Positions 1 through 8,837 of a stretch of 32,342 nt of DNA are shown in pieces. The first letter of the stretch is position 1, and each line of letters opens with the position of its first letter. The notes beneath the pieces are model-generated. The model was not told the DNA's origin, ran no database searches, and saw only the letters and a program-made list of their open reading frames with translations. The position numbers were made by a program, and so were the translations under genes. The stretch is from Clostridia bacterium (GTDB taxonomy: Bacteria; Bacillota; Clostridia; Christensenellales; Aristaeellaceae): assembly GCA_017552615.1 (NCBI GenBank), contig JAFZPI010000001.1:1-32342 (forward strand). Direction: 5' to 3'.

Positions 1-19
1 CAAAGGAGGCTGATCCCCG

Positions 20-3000
20 GTGTACAAGAAAGTTTCCACCGACATGAAATTCGTCGAGCGCGAGCGCGAAGTCATGAAGCTGTGGAAGGACAAGGACATC
101 ATCCGCCGCTCCTTCCATCTCCGCGACGGCGCACCGACCTGGACCTTCTACGACGGGCCGCCCACGGCCAACGGCAAGCCCCACATTGGCCACATCGAGA
201 CCCGCGTCATCAAGGACCTCTTCCCGCGCTACAAGACCATGAAGGGCTTTTCTGTCACCCGCAAGGCCGGCTGGGACACCCATGGCCTGCCCGTGGAGCT
301 GGAGGTCGAGAAGCTGCTTGGTCTCGACGGCAAGGAGCAGATCGAGCAGTACGGCATCGAGCCCTTCATCGGCAAGTGCAAGGAGAGCGTCTGGAAGTAC
401 CTGCACGAGTGGGAAGACATGTCCGACCAGGTCGGATACTGGGTAGACATGGAGCACCCGTACATCACCTACCAGAACCCGTACATCGAGTCCGAGTGGT
501 GGAGCCTGAAGAAGATCTGGGAAAAGGGCTTGCTCTACGAGGGCCACAAGATCGTCCCCTACTGCCCGCGCTGCGGTACGGCGCTGTCCTCCCACGAAGT
601 CGCCCAGGGCTACAAGAACGTCAAAGAGACGTCCGCTTTCGTGCGCTTCAAGGTCAAGGGCGAGGAGAACACCTGGCTCCTGGCCTGGACCACGACGCCC
701 TGGACCCTGCCCTCCAACCTGGCCCTGTGCGTGAACCCGAACGACACCTACGCGAAATTCAACGCCGACGGCGACACTTGGATCTTGGCAAAGGCGCTAA
801 TCCCCGCAGTCTTCGGCGAAAAGCCGGTGGAGATCCTGGAGGAGAAACCCGGCCGCGAGCTCGTCGGCATGAAGTATGAGCCTCTGTTCCACTTCCAGGC
901 GGGGCTGCTTCCGGAAGACACCAACGCCTGGCAGGTCATTGCGGACAACTATGTCACGATGACCGACGGCTCCGGCATCGTGCATATTGCCCCAGCCTTT
1001 GGCGAGGATGACAACCGCGTCTGCCGCGAAAACGGGATGCCGTTCCTCTGCCTTGTGGACACCAAGGGATGCATGACGAAAGACACCGACTGGCCCGGCG
1101 TCTTCGTCAAGGACGCGGACAAGCTGATCCTCGAGGACCTGAAGCAGCGCGGCCTGCTCTTTGCCGCTGTGCCCTTCGCGCACGACTATCCGTTCTGCTG
1201 GCGCTGTGACACGCCGCTGATCTACTACGCCCGCCCAACCTGGTTCATCCAGATGACGAAACTTCGCGACAACCTCGTGCGCAACAATCGCACGATCAAC
1301 TGGATGCCGGACAACATCAAGGAAGGCCGCATGGGCAACTTCCTCGAGAACGTCATCGACTGGGGCCTCAGCCGCGAGCGCTACTGGGGCACACCCCTGC
1401 CGGTCTGGCGCTGCCCGGAAGGTCACCTGCACGTGATCGGCTCCATCGCCGAGCTGCGCGAAATGGCTGTCACCGACCCCGGTCCTGACATCGAACTCCA
1501 CCGTCCCTACATCGACGCCGTGGAGATTACCTGCCCGACCTGCGGCAAGGCCATGCACCGCGTGAAGGAAGTCATCGACTGCTGGTACGATTCCGGCTCC
1601 ATGCCTTTCGCCCAGTGGCATTATCCCTTTGAAAACAAAGAGGTCTTCGAGGCCAACTACCCGGCCCAGTTCATCTCCGAGGCCATCGACCAGACCCGCG
1701 GCTGGTTCTACACGCTCGAGGCCATCTCCACCCTGCTCTTCGACCGCGCACCGTTCGAGAACTGCATCGTGCTCGGCCATGTGCAGGACGGCGAGGGCAA
1801 GAAGATGTCCAAGCATCTCGGCAACGTGGTCGATCCCTTTGACGCACTGAACAAATACGGTGCGGACGCCCTGCGCTGGTACTTCTACGCCACAAGCGCC
1901 CCCTGGCTGCCCACCCGTTTCTCCGACAAGGGCGTTATGGAAGGCCCGATGCGCTTCCTCGCAACCCTCCAGAACGTGTACGCCTTCTTCGCCATGTACG
2001 CGGAGATCGACGGCTTCGACCCTGCCGCGCATCCGCTGGACAAAGTCGAACTGACCCTGATGGACCGTTGGATTCTCTCCCGCCTGAACACCCTCGTGAA
2101 GAAAGTAGACGACGACCTGGCCAACTACCGTGTCACCGAGCCCGCCGCCAGCATCGAGGCTTTTGTGGACGACCTGAGCAACTGGTATGTCCGCCGGAGC
2201 CGCGAGCGCTTCTGGGGCAAGGGTATGGCCGGTGATAAAGAGGCCGCATTCGCTACCCTGTACCATGTCCTGCTGACCCTCGCGAAAGTCTGCGCACCCT
2301 TCATTCCCTTCATGGCGGAAGAGATCTGGCAGAACCTGGCCGTGGGCAAGCTCCGCGGCGCGGAGGAATCCGTGCATGAATGCTTCTTCCCCGTGGCTGA
2401 CGAAAGTATGATCGACCCGGACATGGAAGAGCAGATGGCCGCCCTGTTGGAAGCTGTCCAGCTGGGCCGCGCGGGCCGTGCCCTGGCAAACCTGAAGGTT
2501 CGCCAGCCCCTGGCCGCGATGTACGTGAAGGGCGCCCGTTTCGGCGAGGCTTACCAGTCCCTCTGCGAGGACGAGCTGAACGTGAAGAAGGTCGTCTTCG
2601 TGGACGATGCGAGGGCCTTCACCACCTACAACCTCAAGCCGCAGATGCGCACCCTCGGCCCGAAGTTCGGCAAGCTCCTCGGCGCAATCCGCCAGAAGCT
2701 GACCGAGCTCGACGGCAATGACGTGGTGGACGCTTTTGCCAAGGGTGAAACCGTGAAGTTCGATGTAAACGGCACCGAAGTCGAACTGGCCGAGGCCGAC
2801 GTCCTCACCGAACCTGCCCAGAAGCCCGGCTTCGTCGCGCAGGAGGACAAGGGTGCCACCGTCGTCCTCGACACGAACCTGACGGAAGCCCTGATCAACG
2901 AGGGTTACGCCCGCGAGGTCGTCAGCAAGCTGCAGAACATGCGCAAGGACGCGGGCTTCGAGGTCACGGACCGCATCGACGTTCGCTACACCTGCGGCGA

Positions 3001-3157
3001 CAAGCTCGCCGCCGCCGTCGAGGCCGGCCGCGATATGATCACCCGCGGCACCCTGGCCCTGACCCTCACCCGCGAACCCGCCGACGAGAGTTTCGTCTCC
3101 GCCGACTGGAACATCAACGGCGAGGACGCGACACTGGCTGTGCGCGTGGCGAAATAA
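20..3157 (+). CDS. ileS: Isoleucyl-tRNA synthetase (class I aminoacyl-tRNA synthetase)
   Basis: Charges tRNA-Ile with isoleucine in the cytoplasm. Visible class I signatures are the HIGH motif as PHIGH (residues 55-59) and the KMSKS loop as KMSKH (595-599). Between them lies the CP1 editing domain, with TTTPWTLPSN near residue 224 and GSGIVHIAPAFGEDD near 316. Cys pairs at about 180 (YCPRC), 393 (CWRC) and 504 (CPTC) could bind zinc. The anticodon-binding alpha-helical region follows at about 680-830. At 1045 residues with no C-terminal Cys-rich zinc finger, it fits the longer eukaryote-like/clostridial IleRS class rather than the roughly 930-residue classical bacterial form. The start is GTG at 20, preceded by AAAGGAGG at 3-9. 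Any T-box leader would lie outside the window. Codon use is strongly GC-biased, as in highly expressed genes. A hairpin terminator follows. Confidence 0.97.
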   Translation: MYKKVSTDMKFVEREREVMKLWKDKDIIRRSFHLRDGAPTWTFYDGPPTANGKPHIGHIETRVIKDLFPRYKTMKGFSVTRKAGWDTHGLPVELEVEKLLGLDGKEQIEQYGIEPFIGKCKESVWKYLHEWEDMSDQVGYWVDMEHPYITYQNPYIESEWWSLKKIWEKGLLYEGHKIVPYCPRCGTALSSHEVAQGYKNVKETSAFVRFKVKGEENTWLLAWTTTPWTLPSNLALCVNPNDTYAKFNADGDTWILAKALIPAVFGEKPVEILEEKPGRELVGMKYEPLFHFQAGLLPEDTNAWQVIADNYVTMTDGSGIVHIAPAFGEDDNRVCRENGMPFLCLVDTKGCMTKDTDWPGVFVKDADKLILEDLKQRGLLFAAVPFAHDYPFCWRCDTPLIYYARPTWFIQMTKLRDNLVRNNRTINWMPDNIKEGRMGNFLENVIDWGLSRERYWGTPLPVWRCPEGHLHVIGSIAELREMAVTDPGPDIELHRPYIDAVEITCPTCGKAMHRVKEVIDCWYDSGSMPFAQWHYPFENKEVFEANYPAQFISEAIDQTRGWFYTLEAISTLLFDRAPFENCIVLGHVQDGEGKKMSKHLGNVVDPFDALNKYGADALRWYFYATSAPWLPTRFSDKGVMEGPMRFLATLQNVYAFFAMYAEIDGFDPAAHPLDKVELTLMDRWILSRLNTLVKKVDDDLANYRVTEPAASIEAFVDDLSNWYVRRSRERFWGKGMAGDKEAAFATLYHVLLTLAKVCAPFIPFMAEEIWQNLAVGKLRGAEESVHECFFPVADESMIDPDMEEQMAALLEAVQLGRAGRALANLKVRQPLAAMYVKGARFGEAYQSLCEDELNVKKVVFVDDARAFTTYNLKPQMRTLGPKFGKLLGAIRQKLTELDGNDVVDAFAKGETVKFDVNGTEVELAEADVLTEPAQKPGFVAQEDKGATVVLDTNLTEALINEGYAREVVSKLQNMRKDAGFEVTDRIDVRYTCGDKLAAAVEAGRDMITRGTLALTLTREPADESFVSADWNINGEDATLAVRVAK

Positions 3158-3179
3158 ACGCAGGCAATTTGACCATCGG

Positions 3180-3204
3180 AAAAGGCCGCGCGCAGCGGCC
3201 TTTT
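3180..3204. terminator. Bidirectional intrinsic terminator after ileS
   Basis: A perfect 10-bp stem, AAAAGGCCGC (3180-3189) with GCGGCCTTTT (3195-3204), closes on a GCGCA loop. With A's on one side and T's on the other it can work in both directions. It separates the convergent ileS (+) and ATPase (-) genes. Confidence 0.85.
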
Positions 3205-3220
3205 CCATATCTCAAAGCGC

Positions 3221-4552
3221 TCATATCTCCGACAGATAATCCGGCAGTCTGAACAGCGCATACAGCGGGACGCTCCACAGTCGGGTGTTTTGCAGTTCCA
3301 CGCAGCCGACGTTTTTCAGTGATGTCTTGACCGCAATGGATGGGCAGTATCGGTCACAGAACAGTTTCAGGCTTTTTGCTTTGGTGTTGTCTGCTGATTT
3401 CACTTCGACCGGAATGACACCCCCATTTTTCTCCAAAAGGAAATCAATCTCCGCATTGGCACCGGAACGCCAGTACCATGCATCCATCCCCAAAGCCTTC
3501 AGCTGCGAAAGCACATAGTTCTCCGTCAGAGCGCCTTTGAAATGGATAAACTGTTCATCCCCATCTAGGATCGTTCTGTAATGAATCCTGCTTCTCCGGC
3601 ACAGGAGCCCCACATCTGCCAAATACACCTTATAGGAGCTGTAATCCGCCTCGCCAGAAAGCGGCATCTCCGGCTTTTGCACCAGATACAGCGGCTCCAC
3701 AAGTCCGGCATCGGTCAGCCATTTCAGTGCGTCTTCCAGGTCTTTGGCTCTTCCGCCTGCTTTCACACGAGAAAAAACAAACTTCTGGTTGTCTTTTGCC
3801 AATTGGCCGGGAATCGCGTCCCAGATCAGACGAATTTTGGGCAATTCAGAAACCGGGGCGTGTTTCCCGAAATCATCCGCATAGTCCTCCAGAATCTCAT
3901 CTTGTTTCCGGAGAACTTCCTCAATTTGATGGCTGTCAACCCATTTCTGTACAACTTCCGGCATCCCGCCAATAATGAAATACAGTTTCAGCCAGCGAGT
4001 CAGTGGTTCTGTATAGATTTCAGGCAACGCCCGTTCCTTCTCTGACCTGTGGATCCCCCGGATCAGGTTCTCACCACCGTCAGCGCAGACGAACTCTTCA
4101 AAGCTCATCGGTCTCAGCCGGAGCCGGTTGACCTTCCCCACCGGAAAAGAGATATCCCTGTTTCCAATTTCAACACCCAGCAGCGAGCCCGCGGCAATGA
4201 CATGCAGATCACGCTGATTCTCACAGAAGTATTTCAGGCTGGTCAATGCTCGGGGACATACCTGGATTTCATCGAGAATCAGCAGCGTTTTTCCGGGAAT
4301 GATCGCTTTCCCGCGAATCACATTGCCCAATTCGTCCAGGATCCGTTCAACTCTCAGATCTCCGCTGAAAACAGACGCGAGCGTTTCATTCTCTTCAAAG
4401 TTGAAATAAGCCGTATCCTCAAATGCAGTTTCTCCAAATTGCTTCAAAAGATAAGTTTTTCCGCATTGCCGTACACCCGTCATCAGCAGCGGTTTTCTGT
4501 CCGAAGCATCTTTCCAGGCCATCAGCTGTTCCATCGCAACGCGCTTCATCAT
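3221..4552 (-). CDS. AAA-family ATPase with C-terminal DUF4143 domain
   Basis: A 443-residue protein of the widespread AAA_14 plus DUF4143 family, whose cellular role is not settled. Walker A is GVRQCGKT (residues 26-33) and Walker B is LLILDE (90-95). The C-terminal part holds AEIDFLL followed by IPVEVKS, an arrangement like the D-(x)n-ExK core of the PD-(D/E)XK nuclease fold, as is usual in DUF4143. An in-frame upstream ATG at 4678 exists, but that stretch is the repeat-rich promoter. The start chosen is the double ATG at 4552/4549, behind a weak AAGGGAAG-type site. GC content is lower than in ileS. The gene stands alone between two terminators, which suggests an independent accessory cassette. 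Homologues are often found near toxin-antitoxin or defence genes, but nothing here shows such a partner. Confidence 0.85.
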   Translation of the reverse strand: MMKRVAMEQLMAWKDASDRKPLLMTGVRQCGKTYLLKQFGETAFEDTAYFNFEENETLASVFSGDLRVERILDELGNVIRGKAIIPGKTLLILDEIQVCPRALTSLKYFCENQRDLHVIAAGSLLGVEIGNRDISFPVGKVNRLRLRPMSFEEFVCADGGENLIRGIHRSEKERALPEIYTEPLTRWLKLYFIIGGMPEVVQKWVDSHQIEEVLRKQDEILEDYADDFGKHAPVSELPKIRLIWDAIPGQLAKDNQKFVFSRVKAGGRAKDLEDALKWLTDAGLVEPLYLVQKPEMPLSGEADYSSYKVYLADVGLLCRRSRIHYRTILDGDEQFIHFKGALTENYVLSQLKALGMDAWYWRSGANAEIDFLLEKNGGVIPVEVKSADNTKAKSLKLFCDRYCPSIAVKTSLKNVGCVELQNTRLWSVPLYALFRLPDYLSEI

Positions 4553-4577
4553 TCCCACTTCCCTTCTTCTTATCTGC

Positions 4578-4606
4578 ATTATACATTTATTCGATCGAAA
4601 AAACAA
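4578..4606 (-). promoter_or_regulatory. Promoter of the AAA ATPase gene
   Basis: Read on the minus strand, a TTGTTT -35 (4601-4606) and a consensus TATAAT -10 (4578-4583) are 17 bp apart, about 25 nt upstream of the double ATG. The spacer contains the palindrome TTCGATCGAA and coincides with one of three copies of a 23-bp repeat. Confidence 0.7.
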
Positions 4607-4669
4607 GATGAAACGCATTTTTGCGATGGAATAAATGTTGTTCTTTGCATTTTTTCGATTGAATAAATG
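4584..4669. repeat. Three copies of a 23-bp repeat over the ATPase promoter
   Basis: Copies lie at 4584-4606 (inverted relative to the others), 4615-4637 and 4647-4669. The two direct copies match at 21 of 23 positions and start 32 bp apart, about three helical turns. The third matches at 19 of 23. The shared core reads TTTTTCGATNGAATAAATG with small changes and centres on a TTCGAT/ATCGAA dyad. The arrangement looks like a set of operator sites; the binding protein is unknown. Confidence 0.75.
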
Positions 4670-4689
4670 AAAAAGCAATCATTCAGCAG

Positions 4690-4719
4690 AAGAAAAGGCC
4701 GTCAACACGGCCTTTTCTT
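4690..4719. terminator. Intrinsic terminator downstream of the lipocalin-like gene
   Basis: A perfect 13-bp stem, AAGAAAAGGCCGT (4690-4702) with ACGGCCTTTTCTT (4707-4719), closes on a CAAC loop. On the minus strand it follows the stop of the lipocalin-like gene and precedes the ATPase promoter. Its AAAAGGCCG core is the same as in the terminator at 3180-3204. Confidence 0.88.
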
Positions 4720-4731
4720 CAGGCATTGATC

Positions 4732-5532
4732 TCACTCCGCTTCGGTGTTTTCTTCTTCTGGTAAAGCGTATTTTTCCTGCAGCGCCTGGTATTCTTCTTC
4801 CGTCAGGGGATTATCTGGGCGGGTGAGCACATAGACATACCGGCTGTCAATGCTAACACCAGGGTCATCAAGGATTATATCATCAATCAGCACAATACGC
4901 TCACCCTCAATAGCAACCTGCATCCAACCGTCACTTGTCCCAAGCATGAACGAAACAATTGAATTCGTTGGGAAATAAAGGAAACGGTCTGTGTAGTTCC
5001 AGCGGATACGAAGAACTAAGTCACTTCCGTCGAGATCTATATGGATCTCAGCCGTTCTATCCCTATTATACACAATGCGAAGCATTAGAACACCATATGG
5101 CGAATACATATCCCATTCTCCCAGGAAGAACTCCGCCTCAGGACTAGGCTCTTCCTGCTCGGTTTCGGGCAGACCGTTCACACGTGTATATTCGGTTACA
5201 ACTCCGCTTTCTTCTGTGAGGGTCAGGCAGTCTCCTTCCATCATGACCTGCTGTTCCACAGCATTCATACCTGGAATATCTAGCGTCAGGATATCTCCTT
5301 CTAACTCCCATTGCAGGTCAAAAGCAAAATCTATCATTCCAAGCTGGCCGGTGCCATCTTCATTCAGAACAAGCAGCCCAGTATCGTCCTGATACAGTTC
5401 AACTGGGAATGTCCATACACCGACCAGAGCATCCCGGTCAATGGTTGACTCTTCTGCATTTGCAAAGCACACTCCGGCTGTCATCGTCAGAAGTATGATT
5501 GATGCAAGAATCTTCAGAAGAGCCTTTTTCAT
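4732..5532 (-). CDS. Secreted protein with two lipocalin-like domains
   Basis: A 266-residue exported protein of unknown function. The N-terminus is a typical signal peptide (MKKALLKILASIILLTMTAG, cleavage probably after CFANA). Two similar beta-rich modules follow, each beginning with an L-x-G-x-W signature: LVGVWTFPVE with TGLLVLNEDGTGQLG in the first, and FLGEWDMYSP with a matching strand pattern in the second. This is the pattern of small lipocalin-like/DUF5640-type domains found in clostridial secreted proteins. The tail is rich in Glu. The start is ATG at 5532 with GAAGGAA upstream. It lies 41 nt downstream of proA with no clear promoter in the gap, so cotranscription with proA is likely; a terminator follows. 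GC content is lower than in proA. The ligand, if any, cannot be read from the sequence. Confidence 0.75.
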   Translation of the reverse strand: MKKALLKILASIILLTMTAGVCFANAEESTIDRDALVGVWTFPVELYQDDTGLLVLNEDGTGQLGMIDFAFDLQWELEGDILTLDIPGMNAVEQQVMMEGDCLTLTEESGVVTEYTRVNGLPETEQEEPSPEAEFFLGEWDMYSPYGVLMLRIVYNRDRTAEIHIDLDGSDLVLRIRWNYTDRFLYFPTNSIVSFMLGTSDGWMQVAIEGERIVLIDDIILDDPGVSIDSRYVYVLTRPDNPLTEEEYQALQEKYALPEEENTEAE

Positions 5533-5573
5533 CGTTGTTCCTTCTCTCAGTAAATCGGTTTGAGATGAAATCG

Positions 5574-6833
5574 TTACCGGATCTGTCCGTCCCCGGTAAC
5601 AATATACTTGCTCGTGCAGAGCTCGCGCAGGCCCATCGGGCCGCGGGCATGGAGCTTCTGCGTCGAGATGCCCATCTCGCAGCCGAGGCCGAACTCCCCG
5701 CCGTCGGTGAAGCGGGTGGAGCAGTTGACATAGACCGCGGCGCTGTCCACTTCGCGCACGAAACGGGCGGCGGTCTCCTTGTCTTCGGTGACGATAGCGT
5801 CGGAGTGGTGGGTCGAGTGCGCACCGATGTGCCGGATGGCCTCCGCCGGACTGTCCACGATCTTCACGGCGAGGATATAGTCCAGGAACTCGGTGTCGAA
5901 ATCACTCGGCCCCGCCGGTGTCCCGGGAATGATCGCTGCCGCGTGGGGATCCAGCCGCAGCTCCACCGTCGGCTTGCCCGCTTTTTCGCGATTCTCCGTC
6001 AGCAGGGCCTTCAGCTTCGGCAGGAACTCCCCCGCCACCGCGCTGTGAACGAGCAGCACTTCCTCCGCGTTGCAGACGCTCGGGCGGCTGGTCTTAGCGT
6101 TCTCGACAATCTTCAGCGCTTTCTGCAGGTCGGCGGCAGCATCCACATAGACATGGCAGATGCCGGTGCCCGTCTGGATACAGGGCACGGTCGCGCGCTC
6201 CACACAGGCACGGATCAGGCCCGCCCCGCCCCGCGGGATCAGGCAGTCCACCAGGCCGTCGGCATGCATCAATTCGTCCGCACTGGCACGGCTGGTGTCG
6301 TCAATCAGGTTCACCAACCCCTTGGGCAGCCCGCAAACTGCCAGGCCCTTCCGCAGGGCCACCACGATGGCTGCTGCAGACCGGTGGGCTTCCTTGCCCC
6401 CGCGCAAGACGCACGCGCTGCCGGCCTTCAGGCACAAGGCCGCCGCGTCGGAGGTCACATTGGGCCGGGATTCATAGATGATGGCAATCACGCCCATCGG
6501 CGCGGTGACCTTCTCGATCACCAGCCCGTTAGGCCGCTCGATGTGGTCCAGCACCTTGCCCACGGGATCGTCCAACGGGATCAGCGCACGGATGCCCTCC
6601 GCCAGGCCGTGCACCCGCCCGGCGTCCAGGCTGAGTCGGTCGATCATGACCGGGTTGATGACGCCCCGGGCCGCGGCCACGTCCTCGGCATTGGCGGCAA
6701 GGATGGCCTCAGTATCAGCCTCAATGGCATCGGCCATCGCGGCGAGGGCTTTGTTCTTGGTTTCGGTCGTCAGGTTCGCCAGCGTCCCGCGGACGGCATT
6801 GGCTTCGGCGAGGATTTCGGATGTTGCGTGCAT
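5574..6833 (-). CDS. proA: Glutamate-5-semialdehyde dehydrogenase (gamma-glutamyl phosphate reductase)
   Basis: Second step of proline synthesis: NADPH-dependent reduction of gamma-glutamyl phosphate to glutamate-5-semialdehyde. The 419-residue length matches the family. Recognisable stretches are [25 protein letters not shown], the conserved [11 protein letters not shown], and the catalytic Cys (about residue 253) within [12 protein letters not shown]. The C-terminus has the usual [16 protein letters not shown]. The start is ATG at 6833, where an AAAGGAGG site sits 7-8 nt upstream; longer upstream reading is not needed. The proB partner is on the same strand but 2.7 kb upstream, separated by an LRR gene and a toxin-antitoxin pair, so the usual adjacent proBA operon is split. 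The leader contains a heptamer tandem repeat and a pair of hairpin elements. Confidence 0.97.
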   Translation of the reverse strand: MHATSEILAEANAVRGTLANLTTETKNKALAAMADAIEADTEAILAANAEDVAAARGVINPVMIDRLSLDAGRVHGLAEGIRALIPLDDPVGKVLDHIERPNGLVIEKVTAPMGVIAIIYESRPNVTSDAAALCLKAGSACVLRGGKEAHRSAAAIVVALRKGLAVCGLPKGLVNLIDDTSRASADELMHADGLVDCLIPRGGAGLIRACVERATVPCIQTGTGICHVYVDAAADLQKALKIVENAKTSRPSVCNAEEVLLVHSAVAGEFLPKLKALLTENREKAGKPTVELRLDPHAAAIIPGTPAGPSDFDTEFLDYILAVKIVDSPAEAIRHIGAHSTHHSDAIVTEDKETAARFVREVDSAAVYVNCSTRFTDGGEFGLGCEMGISTQKLHARGPMGLRELCTSKYIVTGDGQIR

Positions 6834-6853
6834 GGGGGGACCTCCTTTGGGAG

Positions 6854-6881
6854 TGAGTAGTGAGTAGGGAGTAGAGAGTAG
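6854..6881. repeat. Four tandem heptamers in the proA leader
   Basis: Four consecutive units of the pattern NGAGTAG occur (TGAGTAG, TGAGTAG, GGAGTAG, AGAGTAG), preceded by a partial unit. They begin about 20 nt upstream of the proA start codon, just before its ribosome binding site. Read along the proA transcript the unit is CTACTCN. Confidence 0.8.
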
Positions 6882-6930
6882 TTTGTCGTGGTGCTGGTTG
6901 CTGCCTGGAAGCCGTTTCGGTTGAAGCCCC

Positions 6931-7064
6931 ACCACCGCTGCAGCGGTCCCCCTCCCCGGCAAGCCGGGGAGGAAAGAAAGGGCTGCCTGTACGGCGATCC
7001 GGGCTCGGACGCAGGCTTATTATCCTTTCTCTCCAGCTTGCTGGGGAGATGTCGCCGCAGCGAC
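6931..7064. repeat. Inverted hairpin-doublet element, copy A
   Basis: The left half has CCGCTGCAGCGG (6935-6946) and a 10-bp stem CCTCCCCGGC/GCCGGGGAGG (6951-6972). The right half has TCTCTCCAGC/GCTGGGGAGA (7028-7049, one G.T pair) and GTCGC-CGCA-GCGAC (7051-7064). The order of long and short hairpins is mirrored, as in copies B and C. The region 6834-7104 holds no gene that I can support. Confidence 0.7.
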
Positions 7065-7104
7065 AGAAGGGCAAACCTCGCAGTACTGAGTAGTTACAGT
7101 CAAA

Positions 7105-8805
7105 TCAGTTATTCAGCCAGTCAAGGGCATCCGGATAGGTATAGTTATACCCAAACTCCTTGCAGTACTCAGCAGCATAACTGTTACGTTCGACATAGAT
7201 GGTCATTGCGGTATTGCGCTGGAAATCAAGGGTATCGAAAGCACAATTCCCGATTTCGGTGACACTGCTGGGAATCGTGATGGACGTCAGGCTATCGCAC
7301 CCAGCGAATGCAAACATGCCAATGCTTGTTACCGTTTCCGGAATCACAATTTCCGTCAGATGGTCACAGCGGAAGAATGCACTGGCCCCGATGCTGGTGA
7401 TTCCTTCCTCAAGGACCACGCCCGTCAAGCTGCTCCTGATTTCCGGGCTCTGTGAATACCGCATATCTGCCGAAACAGTCGCAGAAAACAACCCAGCCTC
7501 AACGCTGCCGATACTGCCGGGAAGCACGATCTCAGTCAGGCCGGAGCATCCGGCAAACGCGGCTTCCCCGATTTCCGTCACACTGTCCGGGATGACGATC
7601 CCAGCCAGGTTCGTACAACCCTGAAATGCTCTTCTTCCAATCCGGGTCACATTTCCCGGAATGGAGATCGAAGTCAGGGAAGTACATTGCAAAAATACAT
7701 ATTCCCCAATGACTTCCAATGTATCTGGGATCGTAATACTTGTCAGGTTTGAGCACCCGGCAAATGCACCGAAACTGCCGCTTTGCAGATATGGATCATA
7801 ATTCTCATATCCAATCCTTTTGAGTCCTTGCGGAAGAATAATCGTCCTCAGTTCGGAACAGTTACAGAATGTTCCCTGTTCAATCGCAGTCAATCCATCC
7901 GGAAGCGAAACATACATCAGATCCCTGCAGCCCATAAACGCGCCTTCTCCGATGCTTGTCACACTGTTCGGAATGATCAGACTGACCAGCCCTGTGCCGC
8001 CAAATGCATCCTGACCAATACTGGTCACACCCTCCTGGATGATGACCTGGGTCAGGTTCTTGTGTTGATAGAACGTAGATCTGTCTATCGACTCGACACT
8101 TCCGGGAATAAACAAGCTCGATGGTCCGTGATAAACATTAATATACATATCATATATGCTGTCATACTTCATCCCTGTGCCAGGAAAAGCAGCGGAATCT
8201 ATGATCCGGATCCCATCCGGGACCGCATACTCCTCGCGCTCCAACCCGCCGGGATAACAGACCAGCCGCTTGTCCGCCTTGCTGAACAGCACCCCATCAA
8301 TGACCGCCAGGCCTTTGCAGTCCGGGGATACATGAATCTCTTTCAGATCAAAACAGTCGCTAAACGGATTTCTGCCAATCTCAACAACGCTGTCCGGGAG
8401 ATCGATTGTGACCAGGGCACACTCGTAAAACGCATCATTGCCGATACGGGTAACTCCCTCCGGAATAATTACTTCCGCCAGATTTTCGCACTTTGAAAAG
8501 GCACCAGCTCCGATGTCCGTAATCCCTTCCTGAATGATAACGCGCGTCAGTTCCCTGCACTTCGCAAATGCTCCATCCCCGATTGCGGTGACGGTTACGC
8601 GCGTTTCTCCGCTTTTCTTCGTCTTCTTCACAAGCTCTGCGGGGATTTCCAGTTCCTCTGTTTCCACGCCGACATAACCCGTGATTGTCGCGGTTCCATC
8701 GTCGTTGAGGGTGAATTCAAAGCCCCCCAGTTGGTCCGCCGCGGCGCAGGCAAAAAGCAGAACGCCCACAAACAAAGCGACCAAGAACAGATGAATGTGC
8801 TTCAC
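7105..8805 (-). CDS. Secreted BspA-type leucine-rich-repeat protein (LRR1)
   Basis: A 566-residue exported protein made mostly of 23-residue LRR_5/TpLRR repeats, about fifteen of them, with the signature IPxSVTxIGxxAFxxCxxLTxI. The N-terminal signal peptide includes LFLVALFVGVLLFACAAA. A short entry module follows (FEFTLNDDGTATITGY ... VTAIGDGAFAKC) that recurs in all four LRR proteins of this window. The C-terminus ends in the shared cap (NSYAAEYCKEFGYNYTYPD). The start chosen is GTG at 8805, because CAAAGGAGG lies 9-10 nt upstream; an ATG at 8847 has no such site. Proteins of this class are surface adhesins or binding scaffolds; no catalytic domain or cell-wall anchor is visible. It lies between the toxin-antitoxin pair and proA. 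No clear promoter was found. Confidence 0.88.
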   Translation of the reverse strand: MKHIHLFLVALFVGVLLFACAAADQLGGFEFTLNDDGTATITGYVGVETEELEIPAELVKKTKKSGETRVTVTAIGDGAFAKCRELTRVIIQEGITDIGAGAFSKCENLAEVIIPEGVTRIGNDAFYECALVTIDLPDSVVEIGRNPFSDCFDLKEIHVSPDCKGLAVIDGVLFSKADKRLVCYPGGLEREEYAVPDGIRIIDSAAFPGTGMKYDSIYDMYINVYHGPSSLFIPGSVESIDRSTFYQHKNLTQVIIQEGVTSIGQDAFGGTGLVSLIIPNSVTSIGEGAFMGCRDLMYVSLPDGLTAIEQGTFCNCSELRTIILPQGLKRIGYENYDPYLQSGSFGAFAGCSNLTSITIPDTLEVIGEYVFLQCTSLTSISIPGNVTRIGRRAFQGCTNLAGIVIPDSVTEIGEAAFAGCSGLTEIVLPGSIGSVEAGLFSATVSADMRYSQSPEIRSSLTGVVLEEGITSIGASAFFRCDHLTEIVIPETVTSIGMFAFAGCDSLTSITIPSSVTEIGNCAFDTLDFQRNTAMTIYVERNSYAAEYCKEFGYNYTYPDALDWLNN

Positions 8806-8837
8806 GGTAAAAGACCTCCTTTGAATGCTTGGCGTAA

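Noticed and set aside
797-3208. An 803-codon open frame antisense to ileS
   Set aside because: Same cause as above: it is a shadow of a GC-rich, strongly expressed gene, with no recognisable domain.
5499-6860. A 453-codon plus-strand frame opposite proA
   Set aside because: Shadow of proA with no motifs.
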